A model generated the notes under the pieces. The model was given only the letters and a program-made list of their open reading frames with translations. It was not told where the DNA came from and made no database searches. Below are positions 18,827 to 27,596 of a stretch of 64,000 nt of DNA, one piece after another. Each line of letters begins with the position of its first letter. Within the stretch, counting starts at the first letter, position 1. Both the position numbers and the translations under genes were made by a program. The stretch comes from Marinomonas gallaica (GTDB lineage: Bacteria > Pseudomonadota > Gammaproteobacteria > Pseudomonadales > Marinomonadaceae). The stretch is taken from NCBI RefSeq assembly GCF_001639745.1, contig NZ_LTAX01000005.1, positions 124,001 to 188,000 of the forward strand, read 5' to 3'.

Positions 18827-19108
18827 TCACATGTGTCCGACTTCATCTGGCAACTCATAGAAGCTGGCATGTCGATAAACTTTGTCTTCCGATGGATCGA
18901 ATAAAGGCTCTTTCTCATCCGTCGCGGTAGCAGTGATCAAAGCAGAAGGCATGACCCAAATACTCACCCCTTCGTTTCGGCGAGTGTATAGGTCTCGCGC
19001 ATTTTCGATGGCCATTTCGGCATCCGCAGCATGAACGCTGCCGACGTGTTTGTGGTTAAGGCCATGTTTACTTCGGATAAAGACCTCAAAAAGTGTCCAT
19101 TCAGACAT
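18827..19108 (-). CDS. paaB: Phenylacetyl-CoA 1,2-epoxidase, small subunit
   Basis: A 93-residue subunit that bridges PaaAC heterodimers in the epoxidase complex (E. coli PaaB 95 residues). The N-terminus WTLFEVFIRSKHGLNHKHVG and the middle segment MAIENARDLYTRRNEGVSIW are strongly conserved in the family. It sits between paaA (18-base gap) and paaC (7-base gap). The start at 19108 is the only suitable ATG, with GAGGAATTTACC before it. Confidence 0.95.
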   Translation of the reverse strand: MSEWTLFEVFIRSKHGLNHKHVGSVHAADAEMAIENARDLYTRRNEGVSIWVMPSALITATATDEKEPLFDPSEDKVYRHASFYELPDEVGHM

Positions 19109-19126
19109 GGTAAATTCCTCAGATTT

Positions 19127-20119
19127 TTAGGCTGCCGCCTGTTGTTTTTGTTTTTTGTTGGCATGAGCAACCGCCGCTTTTCTCACCCAAGCGCCTTCTT
19201 GAGTCGCATTACGACGGGTTTCCAACCGCTCACGGTTGCAAGGACCATTACCTTTTAATACTTCGTAGAATTCTTCCCATTGAATTTCACCAAAGTCGTA
19301 GTGACCGCGCTCTTCATTCCATTTCAAATCAGGATCGGGAACCGTGCAGCCTAATAGCTCTAATTGCGGAATCGTTTGATCAATAAAGCGTTGACGCAAC
19401 TCATCGTTGGTATGACGCTTGATCTTCCAAGCCATGGATTGAGCAGAGTTAGGTGAATCCGCATCACTTGGCCCAAACATCATTAATGAAGGCCACCACA
19501 AGCGATTAATAGCGTCTTGAACCATGTCTTTTTGCGCTTGATTACCATGGCGCATCATGTGCAAAAGGATTTCGTAGCCTTGACGCTGATGGAAACTTTC
19601 TTCTTTGCACACGCGAATCATCGCGCGTGAATAAGGGCCATAAGAGGTACGCTGGAGCGGAACCTGATTGACGATAGCAGCCCCATCAACCAACCACCCA
19701 ACTGCGCCCATGTCGGCCCAATTCAACGTCGGATAATTGAATATGCTGGAGTACTTCGCTCGGCCAGAATGAAGTTTTTCAATCTCTTCGTCACGATCTG
19801 CGCCCAGCGTTTCCATCGCACTGTAAAGATACAAACCATGTCCCGCTTCATCCTGAATTTTGGCCATCAGCTGCAGTTTGCGCTTTAAGGTTGGCGCTCG
19901 AGTCACCCAGTTGCCTTCTGGCAACATACCAACGATTTCAGAATGCGCATGTTGAGAAATTTGACGAATCAAAGTCTTACGATAGTTATCTGGCATCCAA
20001 TTCTTTGCCTCGATCTTAATCTCAGCGTCAATTTTTTCCTGGAAGGCGCGTTCCTCTGCACCCATTTCGTCGAGCGATTTGACTGTTTTCGTCCCTGTTT
20101 CAACTTGTTGTGCGTACAT
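19127..20119 (-). CDS. paaA: Phenylacetyl-CoA 1,2-epoxidase, catalytic di-iron subunit
   Basis: Catalytic oxygenase subunit that epoxidises the aromatic ring of phenylacetyl-CoA; 330 residues (E. coli 309). Di-iron ligands can be seen in EAGHG (residues 91-95) and in EESFHQRQG further on, within a ferritin-like helical bundle. [17 protein letters not shown] near residues 55-71 is the signature of the family. An open frame reaches 20242, but GGAG seven bases upstream supports the ATG at 20119. The 178-bp gap before it contains the GATACA inverted repeat, so paaA probably has its own regulated promoter in addition to read-through from paaFGHIJK. Confidence 0.96.
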   Translation of the reverse strand: MYAQQVETGTKTVKSLDEMGAEERAFQEKIDAEIKIEAKNWMPDNYRKTLIRQISQHAHSEIVGMLPEGNWVTRAPTLKRKLQLMAKIQDEAGHGLYLYSAMETLGADRDEEIEKLHSGRAKYSSIFNYPTLNWADMGAVGWLVDGAAIVNQVPLQRTSYGPYSRAMIRVCKEESFHQRQGYEILLHMMRHGNQAQKDMVQDAINRLWWPSLMMFGPSDADSPNSAQSMAWKIKRHTNDELRQRFIDQTIPQLELLGCTVPDPDLKWNEERGHYDFGEIQWEEFYEVLKGNGPCNRERLETRRNATQEGAWVRKAAVAHANKKQKQQAAA

Positions 20120-20176
20120 GAGAATTCTCCAATATCGTAGATATAAGTCATGGCATTGATTAACAGAATAGACTAA

Positions 20177-20216
20177 CGATACATAAATACAAGTATATTT
20201 TAATTTTTGTGTATCG
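20177..20216. promoter_or_regulatory. CGATACA inverted repeat upstream of paaA (candidate PaaX operator)
   Basis: CGATACA (20177-20183) and TGTATCG (20210-20216) are perfect 7-bp inverted arms separated by 26 AT-rich bases. The inner flanks are also complementary (TAAAT against ATTTTTG). The element lies 58 bases upstream of the paaA ATG. A closely similar pair lies before paaF. PaaX is encoded in the same cluster and is the obvious candidate, but its site in this lineage is not known to me. Confidence 0.6.
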
Positions 20217-20297
20217 CTTATTTTTGTGTTTTTTGGACACACAAATCCCCTGACCTCTTAACATAAGAGATCACTTTCTGATAAATACTTAAGTTAT

Positions 20298-21617
20298 TTA
20301 AACCGTGGGACGCTCATCGTAAACATGTTTAGCCTTACCTTCTGAGCGAGCTAAACTACCGATTTCTCTGAGCTTGACGTTAATACTGATACCGACTGAA
20401 GACTTAACGTGGTGACGCAATTCATTGATGGTGCTAGTGATTTTTTGATCATCAAAATCCGCGCATTCCGGGCGCAGTTCAACATGCACATCCATACCGT
20501 CCATATTCCCTTTACGATACAAGTGTATTTCATAATTTTCAGATAAGTGATTCACTTTTATCACCTCTTCTTCAATTTGCGTCGGAAAAACGTTAACGCC
20601 GCGGATAATCATCATGTCATCGCTTCGCCCCGTAATCTTATCAATTCGACGCATACGTCGGGCTGTACCTGGCAAAAGACGAGTTAAGTCACGTGTACGG
20701 TAGCGAATCATCGGCAGCGCTTCTTTGCTGAGACTGGTAAATACCAGCTCACCCATTTCGCCATCTGGCAACACCTCGCCAGTATTAGGATCAATAATTT
20801 CAGGATAGAAATGATCTTCCCAAACGGTCGGCCCATCCTGACTTTCAGCGCATTCTATCGCGACACCCGGCCCCATAATTTCCGATAAGCCATAAATATC
20901 CATGGCACGAATTCCCGCACGCTGCTCAACTGAACGACGCAGTTCATGCGTCCAAGGCTCGGCACCAAAAATCCCTAAGCGTAACTTGAGGTCTAACGGG
21001 TCAATTCCCTGTTTTTCCATTTCATCTAATAAATTCAGCATGTAGGACGGTGTCACCATGATGATGTCAGGCTGAAAATCTTGAATTAAACGGACTTGCT
21101 TCTCGGTCTGCCCACCGGACATTGGAATTACGGTACAACCAAGGCGCTCAGCGCCATAGTGCGCCCCCAAGCCGCCGGTAAACAGCCCATAGCCGTAGGC
21201 ATTGTGCAATATATCGCCTTTACGGCCACCCGCAGCACGAATGGATCGCGCAACAATATTGGCCCAAGTGTCGATATCATTCTGGGTATAACCGACAACT
21301 GTCGGCTTACCTGTCGTGCCACTGGACGCATGAAGCCTTACCACTTGATTCATCGGTGTCGCAAACATACCGTACGGGTAGTTATCGCGTAGATCCGATT
21401 TGGTACTGAAAGGAAGTTTGGCAAGATCGTCTAATGACTTAATGTCGTCCGGGTGAATACCCAGTTGATCAAAACGCAGTTTATACATTGGAACGTTGTT
21501 ATAGGCATGACGAACGGTCCACTGCAATCGCTCTAGCTGATGTGCTCGCAGCTCATCAATACTGGCCGTTTCCATTGGATCAAGTTGTTCTGGATTAAAC
21601 TGGCTACGAATATCCAT
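20298..21617 (-). CDS. paaK: Phenylacetate--CoA ligase
   Basis: Activates phenylacetate with ATP and CoA, the committing step of the pathway; 439 residues (E. coli 437). The adenylate-forming P-loop is SSGTTGKPT near residue 96, the core YGLSEIMGPG lies near residue 240, and the C-terminal domain contains DDMMIIRGVNVFPTQIE with the mobile catalytic region. It is the last gene of paaFGHIJK, 87 bases after paaJ, and precedes the paaA promoter region. All motifs of an active ligase are present. Confidence 0.97.
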   Translation of the reverse strand: MDIRSQFNPEQLDPMETASIDELRAHQLERLQWTVRHAYNNVPMYKLRFDQLGIHPDDIKSLDDLAKLPFSTKSDLRDNYPYGMFATPMNQVVRLHASSGTTGKPTVVGYTQNDIDTWANIVARSIRAAGGRKGDILHNAYGYGLFTGGLGAHYGAERLGCTVIPMSGGQTEKQVRLIQDFQPDIIMVTPSYMLNLLDEMEKQGIDPLDLKLRLGIFGAEPWTHELRRSVEQRAGIRAMDIYGLSEIMGPGVAIECAESQDGPTVWEDHFYPEIIDPNTGEVLPDGEMGELVFTSLSKEALPMIRYRTRDLTRLLPGTARRMRRIDKITGRSDDMMIIRGVNVFPTQIEEEVIKVNHLSENYEIHLYRKGNMDGMDVHVELRPECADFDDQKITSTINELRHHVKSSVGISINVKLREIGSLARSEGKAKHVYDERPTV

Positions 21618-21704
21618 GATTATGCTCTCTCATTTATTATTTTTAGAGTTTATGCTTTATCACTGTAGTATCACTTGTCATACAGCTTTTTTATAACGGT
21701 TGGA

Positions 21705-22919
21705 TTAATCCAACCGCTCAATGACCATTGCAATGCCCTGACCTACACCAATACACATGGTGCACAAAGCATATCGCTTATTCTTAATTTCTAACTCATT
21801 TAGAGCGGTGGTGATCAATCGCGCGCCACTCATCCCGAGCGGATGACCTAATGAAATAGCACCGCCGTTTGGATTAACTCGTGCATCATCATCTGCAAGC
21901 CCCAGTTCGCGTATCACGGCCAACCCTTGAGATGCAAACGCTTCGTTTAATTCAATAACGTCCATTTCACCTAACGTCAGCCCCACTTGCTCTAGTACTT
22001 TTTTGGAGGCAGGCGCAGGACCGATCCCCATGATACGAGGCTCAACACCCGCTGCCGCCATACCAAGCACTCGACCTCGAGCCTTCAAGCCATAGGTCGC
22101 AGCCGCCTCTTCACTCGCCAATAACAAGGCACAAGCACCATCGTTAACGCCAGATGCATTACCTGCTGTGACAGATCCTTTGCCATCTTTTCTAAAAGGG
22201 GTGGAAAGCTTTGATAACGCAGCCAACGTGGTTTCGGCACGCGGATGCTCATCACGCTCCACGACTACTGGATCGCCTTTTCGTTGTGGGATCACAACTG
22301 GGACAATTTCTTTAGCGAGGCGTCCATTTTCTTGGGCAATGGCTGTTTTTTGCTGGCTACGTAAAGCAAATGCATCCTGATCTTCACGCGAAACATTGAA
22401 CTCTTCCGCCACATTTTCAGCCGTTTCGGGCATTGAATGCACGCCAAACTGGTCCGCCATGAGCTTATTCACAAAGCGCCAGCCGATGGTCGTATCGTAC
22501 ATATCTGCTTGCCGAGAAAATGCCTGATCGGCCTTACCCATAACAAACGGCGCACGCGACATTGACTCCACGCCTCCCGCAATCATGAGCCCAGCTTCAC
22601 CTGAACGAATGGTTCTGGCCGCTAACCCTACAGCATCCATACCCGAACCACACAAGCGGTTAATCGTCGAACCAGGGACACTGTGTGGCAACCCTGATAG
22701 CAAAGAAGACATGCGCGCCACATTGCGGTTATCCTCACCTGCTTGGTTGGCGCAGCCATACAACACATCACTGACCTTTGACCAATCAACTGTTGGGTTT
22801 CGACCCATTAGAGATTTGATAGGGATTGCCCCTAAGTCGTCCGCCCTGACTTTCGATAGCGCGCCACCATAACGTCCAATCGGCGTTCGGATAGCATCAA
22901 TAATTAGCGCATCAGTCAT
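21705..22919 (-). CDS. paaJ: 3-oxoadipyl-CoA/3-oxo-5,6-dehydrosuberyl-CoA thiolase
   Basis: Cleaves the beta-keto thioesters formed twice in the pathway, releasing acetyl-CoA and succinyl-CoA. It has 404 residues (E. coli 401). The thiolase triad is complete: Cys90 in NRLCGSGMDAVG, His359 in SLGHPLGMSGAR, and Cys389 in CTMCIGVGQG. The family feature GGVESMSRAPFVMGK is present near residue 117. The start overlaps the end of paaI by 8 bases. A homologous beta-ketoadipate thiolase (PcaF) would look alike, but the location inside the paa operon decides the name. Confidence 0.95.
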   Translation of the reverse strand: MTDALIIDAIRTPIGRYGGALSKVRADDLGAIPIKSLMGRNPTVDWSKVSDVLYGCANQAGEDNRNVARMSSLLSGLPHSVPGSTINRLCGSGMDAVGLAARTIRSGEAGLMIAGGVESMSRAPFVMGKADQAFSRQADMYDTTIGWRFVNKLMADQFGVHSMPETAENVAEEFNVSREDQDAFALRSQQKTAIAQENGRLAKEIVPVVIPQRKGDPVVVERDEHPRAETTLAALSKLSTPFRKDGKGSVTAGNASGVNDGACALLLASEEAAATYGLKARGRVLGMAAAGVEPRIMGIGPAPASKKVLEQVGLTLGEMDVIELNEAFASQGLAVIRELGLADDDARVNPNGGAISLGHPLGMSGARLITTALNELEIKNKRYALCTMCIGVGQGIAMVIERLD

Positions 22920-23376
22920 TTACATTCTCCTGTGAAAGTATCTCGCCTTTAACGCGGTAAGACTTACCATGAAAAATGGCGATCAATTGATCTTGTTGAT
23001 TGTGTATTTCGACATCGTAATTCCCGGTCCGGCCACCACGGCTTTTTTCATGGCAACTCGCGGTTAGCACATCCCCTTCAAAAGCTGGGGCGACATAGTC
23101 AATCGAGCAACCCAGTGCAAAAGTCGGTTGGTTATAGGTATTGCAGGCAAACGCAAAGGCTGAATCAGCAAGCGTAAAGAGATAGCCACCGTGACACGTT
23201 TTAAGACCTTGCAACATAAAGTCCTGTACCGTCATGCGAACTTTGGATTGACCTGGCGCTGAAAAAAGCAACGCCATACCTAAATGCTGAGTGGCCATGT
23301 CTCGCTCGTACAAAGCTTTTGCACAACGCTCAGCCAGTTCAACATCCACGTGTGTATCGGTTGTATTATTCCCCAT
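22912..23376 (-). CDS. paaI: Hydroxyphenylacetyl-CoA thioesterase
   Basis: Hotdog-fold thioesterase that removes dead-end CoA adducts and so returns CoA to the pathway; 154 residues. The active-site segment is TCHGGYLFTLADSAFAFACN, with His62 and Asp71 spaced as the His52/Asp61 pair of E. coli PaaI. It overlaps paaH by 11 bases upstream and paaJ by 8 bases downstream, so all three are translationally coupled. It has a short N-terminal extension compared with E. coli PaaI (140 residues). Confidence 0.93.
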   Translation of the reverse strand: MGNNTTDTHVDVELAERCAKALYERDMATQHLGMALLFSAPGQSKVRMTVQDFMLQGLKTCHGGYLFTLADSAFAFACNTYNQPTFALGCSIDYVAPAFEGDVLTASCHEKSRGGRTGNYDVEIHNQQDQLIAIFHGKSYRVKGEILSQENVND

Positions 23377-24901
23377 GAAAATACCCTCCTGTCATCGCAG
23401 TGCGACGCATGAGTAAAGAAGGACGGTATCTATCCTCACCATAGGACAGTTGCAACTGATGCAGCACCGCATTCACCTTAGCAACACCAATCGAGTCAGC
23501 CCAAGCCAGCGGCCCTTTGGGATAATTCAAACCAAAGCACATGGCTGTATCCACGCCCTTGGCTGTGGCGACCCCTTGCAAAACCGCATCTGCGGCTTCA
23601 TTCGCCAGCATCGCTACGGTACGCATTACTACCAAAGCAGGGGAATCTTCGACTTCGCTGATTTTGATACCTGCCAAATCAAAGCATGCCACCACATCCT
23701 CAAACGACTTATCGGATGTTGATGCTGATCGGCTCAATGCAATGTGTTCTACCGCTAGATAATCTAGGGCCAGATCCACCAGTACCAGATCACTCAGCTG
23801 CTCATCGATGGCACGCTCACATGCCATGCGACCATCGGTAAGCGCCAACCAAGCATCGCCAACTTTTAAATAACCTGGTGCTAGGCTCGATTCTTGTGTG
23901 ACTTGAATGCCTGCCTGAGCCAAACGCTCAACCAATCCAGTCAGATGCCCCATGTCCTTAGACACCTGGCACTTGATTGGCGTTGCTGGAGCAGAAGAAG
24001 CTGGGGAAAATTGCGCCTTGGGCTTTTCGACACCTTCTTGATAGGAGTAGAAACCTTGCCCTGTTTTCCGCCCTAAAAAACCGGCATCGACTAAGTCTTT
24101 TTGGATTAAAGACGGTTGGAAACGAAAATCGCCATAATAGGCATCAAATACCGAACAGGTGACAGCATAGTTCACATCGTGGCCAATCATATCCGTCAGC
24201 TCGAAAGCCCCCATGCGGAAGCCACCTGCACTTTTTATCAGTGCATCCAGCGTCGCGCAGTCAGCCACTTGTTCCTGACACAGTCGAAAACTTTCCGCAT
24301 AAAAAGGACGCGCTACTCGGTTAACAATAAAACCTGGTGTAGACGCGGCATGAACGGGTTTTTTGCCCCAATTCGATGCGGTTTCATAAATGCACGCCGC
24401 GACGGTGGAATCCGTGGCTAAGCCTGATACCACTTCCACTAATTTCATAATGGGCGCTGGGTTAAAGAAATGCATGCCGATCATACGCTCTGGATGCTGC
24501 ATGCCAGCGGCCAAACGAGTAATAGAAATGGAAGACGTGTTACTGGCGATAATGCAATCGGTAGCACAGACCGACTCCAAGGTGTCAAAAATGACTTTCT
24601 TAACGTCAACATTTTCAACAATGGCTTCGACTACCAATCCTGCATTCGCCAGATCATTTAAGGAGCTCACCACCTCTAATCGAGACAATATCTGCTGAAC
24701 TTGCTCTGTCGTAAACTTTTGACGCTCGACCAGCTTAGCTAATTGTTTTGCCATCGCGTCTATGGCAGAACTAGCCGCACCGTCTCGGTTATCGTAAAGC
24801 TTCACTGGATGGCCTGCTTGAGCCGCGACCTGAGCAATACCCGCACCCATTGCGCCTGCACCAATGACACCAACCACAGTGTTTTGTTGTAATGCAGACA
24901 T
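23366..24901 (-). CDS. paaH: 3-hydroxyadipyl-CoA dehydrogenase
   Basis: NAD-dependent oxidation of 3-hydroxyadipyl-CoA. The Rossmann fold begins GVIGAGAMGAGIAQVAAQAG with GAGAMG at residues 14-19, and the catalytic region includes HFFNPAPIMKLVEV and NRVARPFYAE. A second 3-hydroxyacyl-CoA dehydrogenase C-terminal domain occupies about residues 405-505 (GLNYPKGPLAWAD). At 511 residues it is longer than E. coli PaaH (475); the extra length lies in the middle linker, between the two C-terminal domains (about residues 295-345). It follows paaG with 2 bases between stop and start. Confidence 0.95.
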   Translation of the reverse strand: MSALQQNTVVGVIGAGAMGAGIAQVAAQAGHPVKLYDNRDGAASSAIDAMAKQLAKLVERQKFTTEQVQQILSRLEVVSSLNDLANAGLVVEAIVENVDVKKVIFDTLESVCATDCIIASNTSSISITRLAAGMQHPERMIGMHFFNPAPIMKLVEVVSGLATDSTVAACIYETASNWGKKPVHAASTPGFIVNRVARPFYAESFRLCQEQVADCATLDALIKSAGGFRMGAFELTDMIGHDVNYAVTCSVFDAYYGDFRFQPSLIQKDLVDAGFLGRKTGQGFYSYQEGVEKPKAQFSPASSAPATPIKCQVSKDMGHLTGLVERLAQAGIQVTQESSLAPGYLKVGDAWLALTDGRMACERAIDEQLSDLVLVDLALDYLAVEHIALSRSASTSDKSFEDVVACFDLAGIKISEVEDSPALVVMRTVAMLANEAADAVLQGVATAKGVDTAMCFGLNYPKGPLAWADSIGVAKVNAVLHQLQLSYGEDRYRPSLLMRRTAMTGGYFHGE

Positions 24902-24903
24902 GG

Positions 24904-25695
24904 TTATTCTCCCTTAAATTCTGGCGTGCGTTTTTCAATAAAGGCTTTGACACCCTCACGGTAATCCTGAGTTTGACCTGCTAAACGCTGTAAATCGCGT
25001 TCTACATCAAGCTGAGCATGACAGTCATGGTCAAAACTTTGGTTGAGTGCGCGCTTAATAAAAGACAAACCTTTGGTGGGCTGAGTGGCTAATTGACGCG
25101 CTAACGATAAGGCCTCATCTCGAAGTGCCTCGTCATCCACAACTTTGTAAATCATGCCCCACTCTTGAGCTTTTTCTGCCATGAGCGGCTCGCCTAGTAG
25201 AGCTAACTCTTTGGCTCTTGCCATGCCAATCAAACGCGGTAAAAACCACGTTCCACCGGAATCTGGAATTAAGCCAATTTTGCAAAAGGCCTGAATGAAT
25301 TTGGCTGAACGTGCGGCAATAACAAGGTCACATGCTAGAGGAATATTCGCGCCCGCCCCCGCTGCCACACCGTTCACGGCACAAATTACGGGCATAGGAA
25401 AAGACTGTAATTGTTTGATTAGCGGATTATAGAAACGCTCGATGGAAACTCCCAAATCGGGGGCATCTGCATTAGGATCAACATTGCGATCAGACAAGTC
25501 CTGCCCTGCACAAAAACCTCTTCCTTCTGCGGTTAATACCAACGCTCGGACCTGCGTATCTTTCAAAGCAGATTTAAGCGCTTGCTGCACTTCAAGATGC
25601 ATGGCTTCATTAAAACTATTCAGCGCTTTGGGACGATTTAAGCTCAATAACGCTACACCTGAATCGACCGAATATAAAATGTGTTCGAAGCTCAT
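24904..25695 (-). CDS. paaG: 1,2-epoxyphenylacetyl-CoA isomerase
   Basis: Crotonase-family enzyme that converts ring-1,2-epoxyphenylacetyl-CoA to oxepin-CoA; 263 residues. The CoA-binding segment is FCAGQDLSDRN at 61-71 and the oxyanion-hole loop is NGVAAGAGANIPLACD. The two Glu residues used by hydratases are absent (Asn117 replaces the first), while Asp145 in PDSGGTW matches the catalytic Asp of isomerases. This supports PaaG rather than PaaF. The gene lies between paaF (56-base gap) and paaH (2-base gap). Confidence 0.95.
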   Translation of the reverse strand: MSFEHILYSVDSGVALLSLNRPKALNSFNEAMHLEVQQALKSALKDTQVRALVLTAEGRGFCAGQDLSDRNVDPNADAPDLGVSIERFYNPLIKQLQSFPMPVICAVNGVAAGAGANIPLACDLVIAARSAKFIQAFCKIGLIPDSGGTWFLPRLIGMARAKELALLGEPLMAEKAQEWGMIYKVVDDEALRDEALSLARQLATQPTKGLSFIKRALNQSFDHDCHAQLDVERDLQRLAGQTQDYREGVKAFIEKRTPEFKGE

Positions 25696-25751
25696 GTCTG
25701 ATTGCCTCTCTTAGAATTGAAAATAACGTTTAATTATTTTTGGCCAGTGAA

Positions 25752-26537
25752 TTAGCGACCGGTAAATTTAGGGCGGCGCTTTTCTTTGAACGCCTGAATC
25801 CCTTCATTTCGATCATCGGTGCCAGCCAAGACAGTAAAAGCATGTCGCTCAAAACGCAGACCCGTCGCTAAGTCTGTGTCCATGCCTTTCAGGATGGATT
25901 CTTTTGCAAGACGCACAGCTAAAGAACCTTTACTGGCAATAACACTGGCCAACGACAGCGCCCTTGTAACCGTTAGTTCGGGTTGGGTGATTTCACTGAT
26001 GAGACCTGCGTCTTTTGCTTGCTGGGCTGTGATAGGTAGACCGGTAAGCACCATTTGCATGGTGAGGGATTTGCCGACGGCTCGAAGAAGACGCTGGGTT
26101 CCACCAGCGCCAGGCATAATGCCTAAATTGATTTCCGGTTGGCCAAACTGAGCATCGCGACCCGCAATCAAAATGTCGGCATGCATGGCTAATTCGCATC
26201 CGCCGCCTAAGCAGTAACCATTGATGGCCGCAATCACCGGCTTAGAAAAACGCGTGATACTTTGCCAATACTGCTGACGTGGATCGTTCAACATACCTAC
26301 AAGGTCACGTTCTGCCATCTCGTTAATATCAGCACCGGCAGCGAAGGCTTTCGAGTTTCCAGTTAGTACTAATACTCGAATATCGTCTGACACCTCAGCG
26401 TTGTCCATGACATCAGAAAGTTCTGCCAACAGTTCAGTCGTAAGGGCATTCAGCGCCTCTGGGCGGTTCAACTGCACTAGTTGAACGCCACTCTCGACCT
26501 GATGCACCACCAATAATTGGTAATTGTCATTTTTCAT
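25752..26537 (-). CDS. paaF: 2,3-dehydroadipyl-CoA hydratase
   Basis: Crotonase-family hydratase acting in the lower, beta-oxidation part of the pathway; 261 residues (E. coli 255). Both catalytic Glu residues are present, Glu115 in GGGCELAMHAD and Glu135 in GQPEINLGIMPGAGG, twenty residues apart as in enoyl-CoA hydratases, in contrast to PaaG next door. A TTG at 26546 could extend it by three codons; the ATG at 26537 is chosen. It is the first gene of the leftward paa operon, with the divergent regulatory region upstream. Confidence 0.94.
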   Translation of the reverse strand: MKNDNYQLLVVHQVESGVQLVQLNRPEALNALTTELLAELSDVMDNAEVSDDIRVLVLTGNSKAFAAGADINEMAERDLVGMLNDPRQQYWQSITRFSKPVIAAINGYCLGGGCELAMHADILIAGRDAQFGQPEINLGIMPGAGGTQRLLRAVGKSLTMQMVLTGLPITAQQAKDAGLISEITQPELTVTRALSLASVIASKGSLAVRLAKESILKGMDTDLATGLRFERHAFTVLAGTDDRNEGIQAFKEKRRPKFTGR

Positions 26538-26636
26538 TTGATTCAAACACTCGATCTTATTGTTATTTATTTCTTAACCGATCAGAGCTCTGAGACTCTG
26601 TTTCGTTTCGATAAATATTAAGATGGACCATAAATT

Positions 26637-26673
26637 GATACAAAACAACTTAATTTTTAAGATTTTATGTATC
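26637..26673. promoter_or_regulatory. GATACA inverted repeat upstream of paaF (candidate PaaX operator)
   Basis: GATACA (26637-26642) and TGTATC (26668-26673) are separated by 25 AT-rich bases, nearly the same geometry as the pair upstream of paaA (26 bases). Inner flanks AAAAC and GATTTTA extend the similarity. It lies 100 bases upstream of the paaF ATG. Confidence 0.58.
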
Positions 26674-26833
26674 CTTTTAAGTTTTACTTGCATCACTTGA
26701 TTGGCAAAATAAAAATAAACCAATATATTCAATAAGTTATGTTAAATACAATTTTGAAGTCGTTTTAAAAATTTCATAAATCACTCAAATCACATTGCTT
26801 TAACACTTAAAAAAAGATTGTTTTCTGGAAATA

Positions 26834-26840
26834 CGATACA
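26834..26840 (+). promoter_or_regulatory. CGATACA half-site upstream of paaY
   Basis: A single CGATACA followed by AAAATA, the same half-site as in the paaF and paaA inverted repeats. It is 50 bases before the paaY ATG. Alone it is weak; its value is in the company of the two dyads. Confidence 0.4.
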
Positions 26841-26890
26841 AAAATAGCTATAAATAATAGAAATAACAAAATACATAGAGAGATGCATTT

Positions 26891-27478
26891 ATGCCGTATT
26901 ACAAAATTGATGGTGTTACACCAGTGGTAGACCCGAGCGCGTATATCCACCCAACAGCCACGCTTATTGGCGACGTGATCATCCAAAAAGGTTGTTATGT
27001 GGGTCCTGGCGCCTGCCTAAGAGGAGACTTTGGCCGAATCACCATGGAAGAAGAGTCAAACATTCAAGACAATTGTGTGGTTCACGGTTTTGCCGGTAGC
27101 CATACTGTCATTAGCAAACGTGGACACATTGGCCATGGTGCAGTGTTACATGGCTGCATCATTGGGGAAGACGCGCTGGTTGGTATGAATACCGTGGTTA
27201 TGGACGGAGCCGACATAGGCGAAGGCTCTATCGTTGCCGCTTGCTCTTTTATAAAAACCCGTTTCACCTGCCCTCCTAGATCCATGATAATGGGCACCCC
27301 CGGAAAAGTAGTTCGCTCTGTGTCCGATGACGAATTGAAATGGAAGCAAACCGGCACGCGTGAATACATCGAACTTTCTAAACGTTGCTTAACATCAATG
27401 GTTGAATGCGCACCGCTCACCTCTCTTGAGCCCAAAAGACCGACACTGCAAACAGGGTCCCATCAACCAAAAAGCTAA
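26891..27478 (+). CDS. paaY: Phenylacetate degradation protein PaaY (hexapeptide-repeat thioesterase)
   Basis: A 195-residue left-handed beta-helix protein of the gamma-carbonic-anhydrase type (E. coli PaaY 196). In E. coli it acts as a thioesterase that relieves inhibition by stalled CoA intermediates. Hexapeptide repeats run from about residue 14 to 130 (for example AYIHPTATLIGDVIIQKGCYVGP covers the first turns), with zinc-ligand-type His residues in VVHGFAG and GHIGHGAVLHG. A C-terminal helix follows. It is transcribed away from paaF and forms a pair with paaX 118 bases downstream. Confidence 0.94.
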   Translation: MPYYKIDGVTPVVDPSAYIHPTATLIGDVIIQKGCYVGPGACLRGDFGRITMEEESNIQDNCVVHGFAGSHTVISKRGHIGHGAVLHGCIIGEDALVGMNTVVMDGADIGEGSIVAACSFIKTRFTCPPRSMIMGTPGKVVRSVSDDELKWKQTGTREYIELSKRCLTSMVECAPLTSLEPKRPTLQTGSHQPKS

Positions 27479-27596
27479 TACTGTCTTTCATGTAAAAACA
27501 TTAGTCTAAAGCAGCACAAGGCTATTTCACTTTACTAAGCTGAACAGGTTTAAGAAAATAGCCTGTCGACTTTACTCACTGGATTACCAGTCACTA

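Larger units (their letters stand above)
26538..26890. promoter_or_regulatory. Divergent regulatory region between paaF and paaY
   Basis: An AT-rich 353-bp spacer that must drive paaF leftwards and paaY-paaX rightwards. It holds one GATACA inverted repeat (26637-26673) and a single CGATACA half-site at 26834-26840, close to a TATAAATAAT stretch that could be the minus-10 region of paaY. Long A/T tracts suggest a curved promoter. I saw no small gene in it. Confidence 0.6.

Noticed and set aside
23450..24698. Several overlapping plus-strand frames opposite paaH
   Set aside because: They lie fully inside a gene whose motifs are complete.
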